64,000 bases of DNA from Mycolicibacterium xanthum (GTDB lineage Bacteria; Actinomycetota; Actinomycetes; Mycobacteriales; Mycobacteriaceae): contig NZ_JAIFZS010000020.1 in NCBI RefSeq assembly GCF_019710635.1, forward strand, positions 82,017-146,016, read 5' to 3'. Under the pieces are notes generated by a model. The model was not told where the DNA came from and did not search any database. It saw only the letters and a program-made list of their open reading frames with translations. Below are positions 60,649 through 64,000 of this stretch, one piece after another; position 1 is the stretch's first letter, and every line of letters begins with the position of its first letter. A program made the translations under genes and the position numbers.

Positions 60649-60972
60649 TCAGTCCTCACCCTGTGGGGGCATGTCCTTGACGACCTGTGGGTCGTTGTCG
60701 GTCTGGCCGACCTTCGACGCGCCGCCCGGCGACCCGAGCTCGGCGAAGAAGTCCGCGTTGATCTGCGTGTATGCACCCCACTGGTCGGGCACATCGTCCT
60801 CGTAGTAGATGGCCTCGACCGGGCACACCGGCTCGCAGGCGCCGCAATCCACGCACTCGTCCGGGTGGATGTACAGCATCCGAGCGCCCTCGTAGATGCA
60901 GTCGACGGGGCATTCCTCGATGCACGCCTTGTCTTTGACGTCGATGCAGGGCTCGGAAATCGTGTACGTCAC
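60649..60972 (-). CDS. fdxC: 7Fe ferredoxin FdxC
   Basis: 107 residues with CIDVKDKACIEECPVDC and CVDCGACEPVCP, giving the seven-Fe ferredoxin pattern (one [3Fe-4S], one [4Fe-4S]), and the conserved tail GSPGGASKVGQTDNDP. It carries electrons in the cytosol, with partners unknown. GTG 60972 follows GGAGACC. It is nearly identical to Rv1177 as I remember it and is essential in M. tuberculosis screens. Confidence 0.95.
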   Translation of the reverse strand: MTYTISEPCIDVKDKACIEECPVDCIYEGARMLYIHPDECVDCGACEPVCPVEAIYYEDDVPDQWGAYTQINADFFAELGSPGGASKVGQTDNDPQVVKDMPPQGED

Positions 60973-61202
60973 GGAAGGTCTCCTCAAGTCCTCTCGAACT
61001 ACCTGCCCAGTGGGCTGCTGTCAGGGCAGGGCGCAGCCGACGACCGCGGCCGATCTCAGCAAGTATCCATGCCGGTGGTCGGATGCATGTCTCAGTGTGC
61101 CCTAACTTCCACGCACCCGGTTAGGGGTTGCGCGTGGTTACAGATACTAAACGTCTCACATAGAGGTCGCCTAATGCCTCGCCCCTATGCACTTATGCGC
61201 AG
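60973..61202. other. Intergenic region between fdxC and padR
   Basis: Lower GC than its surroundings. It holds an imperfect hairpin CCACGC...GCGTGG at about 61110-61138 and, towards padR, TATGCACTTATGCGCAG next to the operator. It should contain the fdxC promoter, which I could not place with confidence. No gene is seen. Confidence 0.4.
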
Positions 61203-63829
<2,627 letters not shown>

Positions 63830-63830
63830 C

Positions 63831-63906
63831 CCCTTTCTCCCGCGAGCGCGCGGGTTTGCACGCTCCCGCTCCGCGTGTCGCGTGCAACAGCGCGCGCTCG
63901 CCGGCG
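63831..63906 (+). repeat. Dispersed palindromic element, copy F
   Basis: CGCGAGCGCGCGGGTTTGCA at the left, then CCGCGTGTCGCGTGCAAC and CGCGCGCTCGCCGGCG at the right. The fadH stop lies immediately before it, and it ends 11 nt before the stop of the following minus-strand gene (convergent). Confidence 0.75.
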
Positions 63907-63916
63907 CTCAGCATGC

Positions 63917-64000
63917 TCAACCCGACAGCACGCCGGCGGTGACGGCCGTCGGATCGGCCAGCACGCCGAACTCCGCGGCAACCCGGTCGGCGTGCCGGGC
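63917..64000 (-). CDS. 3' end of an unidentified gene (27 codons visible)
   Basis: The minus strand reads ARHADRVAAEFGVLADPTAV and further to a TGA at 63919-63917, with codon composition typical of coding DNA here. Only the C-terminus is in the window. In M. tuberculosis order fbiC would be expected near here in this orientation, but I cannot match this tail to it. Confidence 0.5.
   Translation of the reverse strand, partial: ARHADRVAAEFGVLADPTAVTAGVLSG

Overview
The window is chromosomal DNA of a high-GC actinobacterium, almost certainly a rapidly growing mycobacterium (Mycolicibacterium/Mycobacterium). Gene content and order match the M. tuberculosis block Rv1251c-Rv1175c as I remember it, read in the opposite direction: kgd, corA, mrp, tatB-htrA-rseA-sigE, glgC/glgM, gpgS-folP2, fadD6, dapE/dapD, fadD36, the proline catabolic pair, dapC, fdxC and fadH. 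No rRNA, tRNA, prophage, transposase or CRISPR array is seen.
Layout. 1-7.2 kb: 3' part of a nuclease/helicase, a FAD-linked oxidase and two MFS exporters. 7.4-12.1 kb: a membrane protein and Kgd, the fused TCA-cycle enzyme. 12.2-19.3 kb: small secreted and lipoprotein genes, a short-chain dehydrogenase, malic enzyme, CorA, a SUFU-domain gene and two membrane proteins. The trehalose importer lpqY-sugABC is missing from its expected place here, and a 13-codon sugC-like remnant sits there. 19.3-24.8 kb: a citrate-lyase-like enzyme, an MgtE-N/CBS protein, a DUF1003 protein, a lytic transglycosylase and Mrp. 24.9-28.2 kb: the envelope-stress module sigE-rseA-htrA-tatB. 28.3-33.6 kb: an O-methyltransferase, a TetR-regulated ABC exporter and membrane proteins. 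33.6-36.3 kb: divergent glgC/glgM for alpha-glucan synthesis. 36.5-42.8 kb: a SAM methyltransferase, the coupled operon folP2-gpgS-DivIVA-tagA (methylglucose lipopolysaccharide precursor and DNA repair), fadD6 and a LOG-family gene. 42.9-47.4 kb: a STAND-like ATPase, a type VII secretion-type protein and an ABC-F ATPase. 47.4-49.5 kb: dapE/dapD (lysine and peptidoglycan). 49.6-55.1 kb: M15 lipoprotein, VOC protein, fadD36, NUDIX, a secreted protein and a uracil/xanthine permease. 55.2-59.4 kb: proline degradation (PRODH, P5C dehydrogenase, PucR regulator). 59.5-64 kb: dapC, fdxC, padR-fadH and the 3' end of one more gene.
Genes are tightly packed, with many ATGA/GTGA start-stop overlaps. Many divergent or first genes carry a TANNNT -10 hexamer 6-8 nt before the start codon, the signature of leaderless mycobacterial transcripts. 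Gene ends carry hairpins. At least six copies of a dispersed, imperfectly palindromic GC-rich element (consensus arm CGAGCGCGCGGGTCTGCACG) sit at gene ends. Several short tandem arrays (25 bp x3, 15 bp x3, 25-26 bp x5.5) lie beside these elements or at the junction that lost lpqY-sugABC.
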